The notes under the pieces were generated by a model. That model saw only the letters and a list, made by a program, of their open reading frames with translations, did not search any database and had not been told where the DNA came from. A stretch of 64,000 bases of DNA from positions 558,001-622,000 of the forward strand of contig AP026167.1 of NCBI GenBank assembly GCA_030295235.1. Reading direction: 5' to 3'. Below are positions 63,426 to 64,000 of this stretch, one piece after another. The first letter of the stretch is position 1. Each line of letters opens with the position of its first letter. The position numbers and the translations under genes were made by a program. The stretch comes from Fistulifera solaris (taxonomy: Eukaryota; Bacillariophyta; Bacillariophyceae; Naviculales; Stauroneidaceae).

Positions 63426-64000
63426 TCATCCATTCAATTTGAGCAAAACGCCCACCGGTATATGATCCGACGGTACTTGTTCGTTGGGCCAGGACTGTGG
63501 AGGATACGTCCCGTCGCCACGACGCACAACATTGCCGTATTTCCATCGATCTTCGACCCGCAAGACCGGCGATACCCAAATATAATCGAGGATCGAACCC
63601 CCGGCAAACGTAGGTTGTTGTTGAGATGCTTGTGTGTCGATGAGCGGCAATAGTTGCTGCGCCCACGACGGTGCTTCGAGCCAAATCTTTTGATGATCCC
63701 AGGGCAGCACCTGCGGTATTCGCCCCGTGGCCAAAATTTGGTAAATTGGATGAGCCGCTGCTTCCCACAGATTGAAATCTCCCGTTAGTATCAGAGGAGC
63801 GGATTGATGTCGTTCGCTTTGATGGTAGTGCACCCTCTGTAAGAGTGATTTGAGTTGATTGAAGCGCGTTTCATCTTTATCAGCTCCCGCTTCCAAATGC
63901 ACACAAGCTACATACCACGGCTGAGCCGAAGTCCGGTGCTCCAAAATACACAACAACGCTCGTGATCGTGATTCCGTATGTAAGACCTTCCAGTGTGCGT
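63426..64000 (-). CDS. Endonuclease/exonuclease/phosphatase-family protein, partial
   Basis: The C-terminal part of an EEP-superfamily hydrolase (CCR4 deadenylase, tyrosyl-DNA phosphodiesterase 2 and Mg2+-dependent phosphatases belong here). The frame is open to the right edge, so the start is outside. Visible family motifs are VACVHLEAGADKDETRFNQL (the N-H-L strand), LILTGDFNLW with the metal/catalytic Asp and Asn, ILDYIWVSP, and SDHIPVGVLL with the catalytic Asp-His pair near the end. The LDYIW plus SDHxPV pairing resembles CCR4 and angel-type enzymes, so RNA 3'-end or nucleotide substrates are plausible, but without the N-terminus the subfamily cannot be set. The stop is at 63426. Confidence 0.85.
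   Translation of the reverse strand, partial: AHWKVLHTESRSRALLCILEHRTSAQPWYVACVHLEAGADKDETRFNQLKSLLQRVHYHQSERHQSAPLILTGDFNLWEAAAHPIYQILATGRIPQVLPWDHQKIWLEAPSWAQQLLPLIDTQASQQQPTFAGGSILDYIWVSPVLRVEDRWKYGNVVRRGDGTYPPQSWPNEQVPSDHIPVGVLLKLNG

Noticed and set aside
63580-63620. tRNA-like GGGGGTTCGATCC on the minus strand
   Set aside because: It lies inside the EEP coding region (codes for GGSILDYIW) and has no cloverleaf.
1-64000. Transposons, retroelements or viral genes
   Set aside because: No transposase, reverse transcriptase, integrase, capsid or long terminal repeats were seen; the short palindromic repeats carry no coding capacity.

Overview
The window looks like nuclear DNA of a diatom, most like a pennate such as Phaeodactylum. 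The signs are dense genes on both strands with few, short introns (61-144 nt), presequences with the diatom plastid signature (an AFAP-type cleavage site in an SDR, a DAFA site in the riboflavin enzyme), a class-29-type myosin with a CBS/PB1 tail (a stramenopile hallmark), and membrane-bound beta-1,3-glucan hydrolases that suit a chrysolaminarin-storing alga. The species is inferred, not proven. I saw no rRNA, tRNA, CRISPR array, reverse transcriptase, integrase, transposase or viral gene.

Layout, left to right: an acidic low-complexity protein cut by the left edge; a membrane GH5 exo-beta-1,3-glucanase; a bacterial-type NAD+-dependent DNA ligase facing away from a giant myosin (8.4-16.6 kb) with 12 CBS domains, PB1 and a tail anchor; a TPR protein; a plastid GTP cyclohydrolase II/DHBP synthase fusion in unusual domain order; a small spliced Cys-rich gene; an eIF4G-like factor; a Gln-rich PH-domain protein; a calcium-dependent protein kinase; a second membrane GH5; a PhyH-like dioxygenase; a membrane class III nucleotidyl cyclase; two uncharacterised membrane glycoproteins; a J-like protein; a Gln/Met-rich membrane protein; an acylated staphylococcal-type nuclease; a cyclophilin-like protein; a bacterial-type protein often labelled 3-methyladenine glycosylase; DNA ligase IV; a REXO4-type exonuclease; kinetochore Nuf2; a large chromatin protein with SUMO-interacting motifs, a SET-like domain and a C-terminal methyl-CpG-binding domain; a plastid SDR; and an EEP-family hydrolase cut by the right edge.

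The genes do not form one pathway. Loose themes are DNA repair and chromatin (LigA, ligase IV, glycosylase-labelled protein, nucleases, SET-MBD), beta-glucan turnover (two GH5), and cAMP/Ca2+ signalling (cyclase, CDPK, and a cluster of TGACGT-type elements in the ligase/myosin promoter).

A caution runs through the window. More than twenty single-base frame breaks interrupt otherwise well conserved genes, most of them in homopolymer runs. After allowing for introns and one base per break, every affected multi-exon gene comes out at a multiple of three. The simplest reading is base-level assembly error, not wholesale gene decay. Gene spans below therefore cover whole genes across these breaks.
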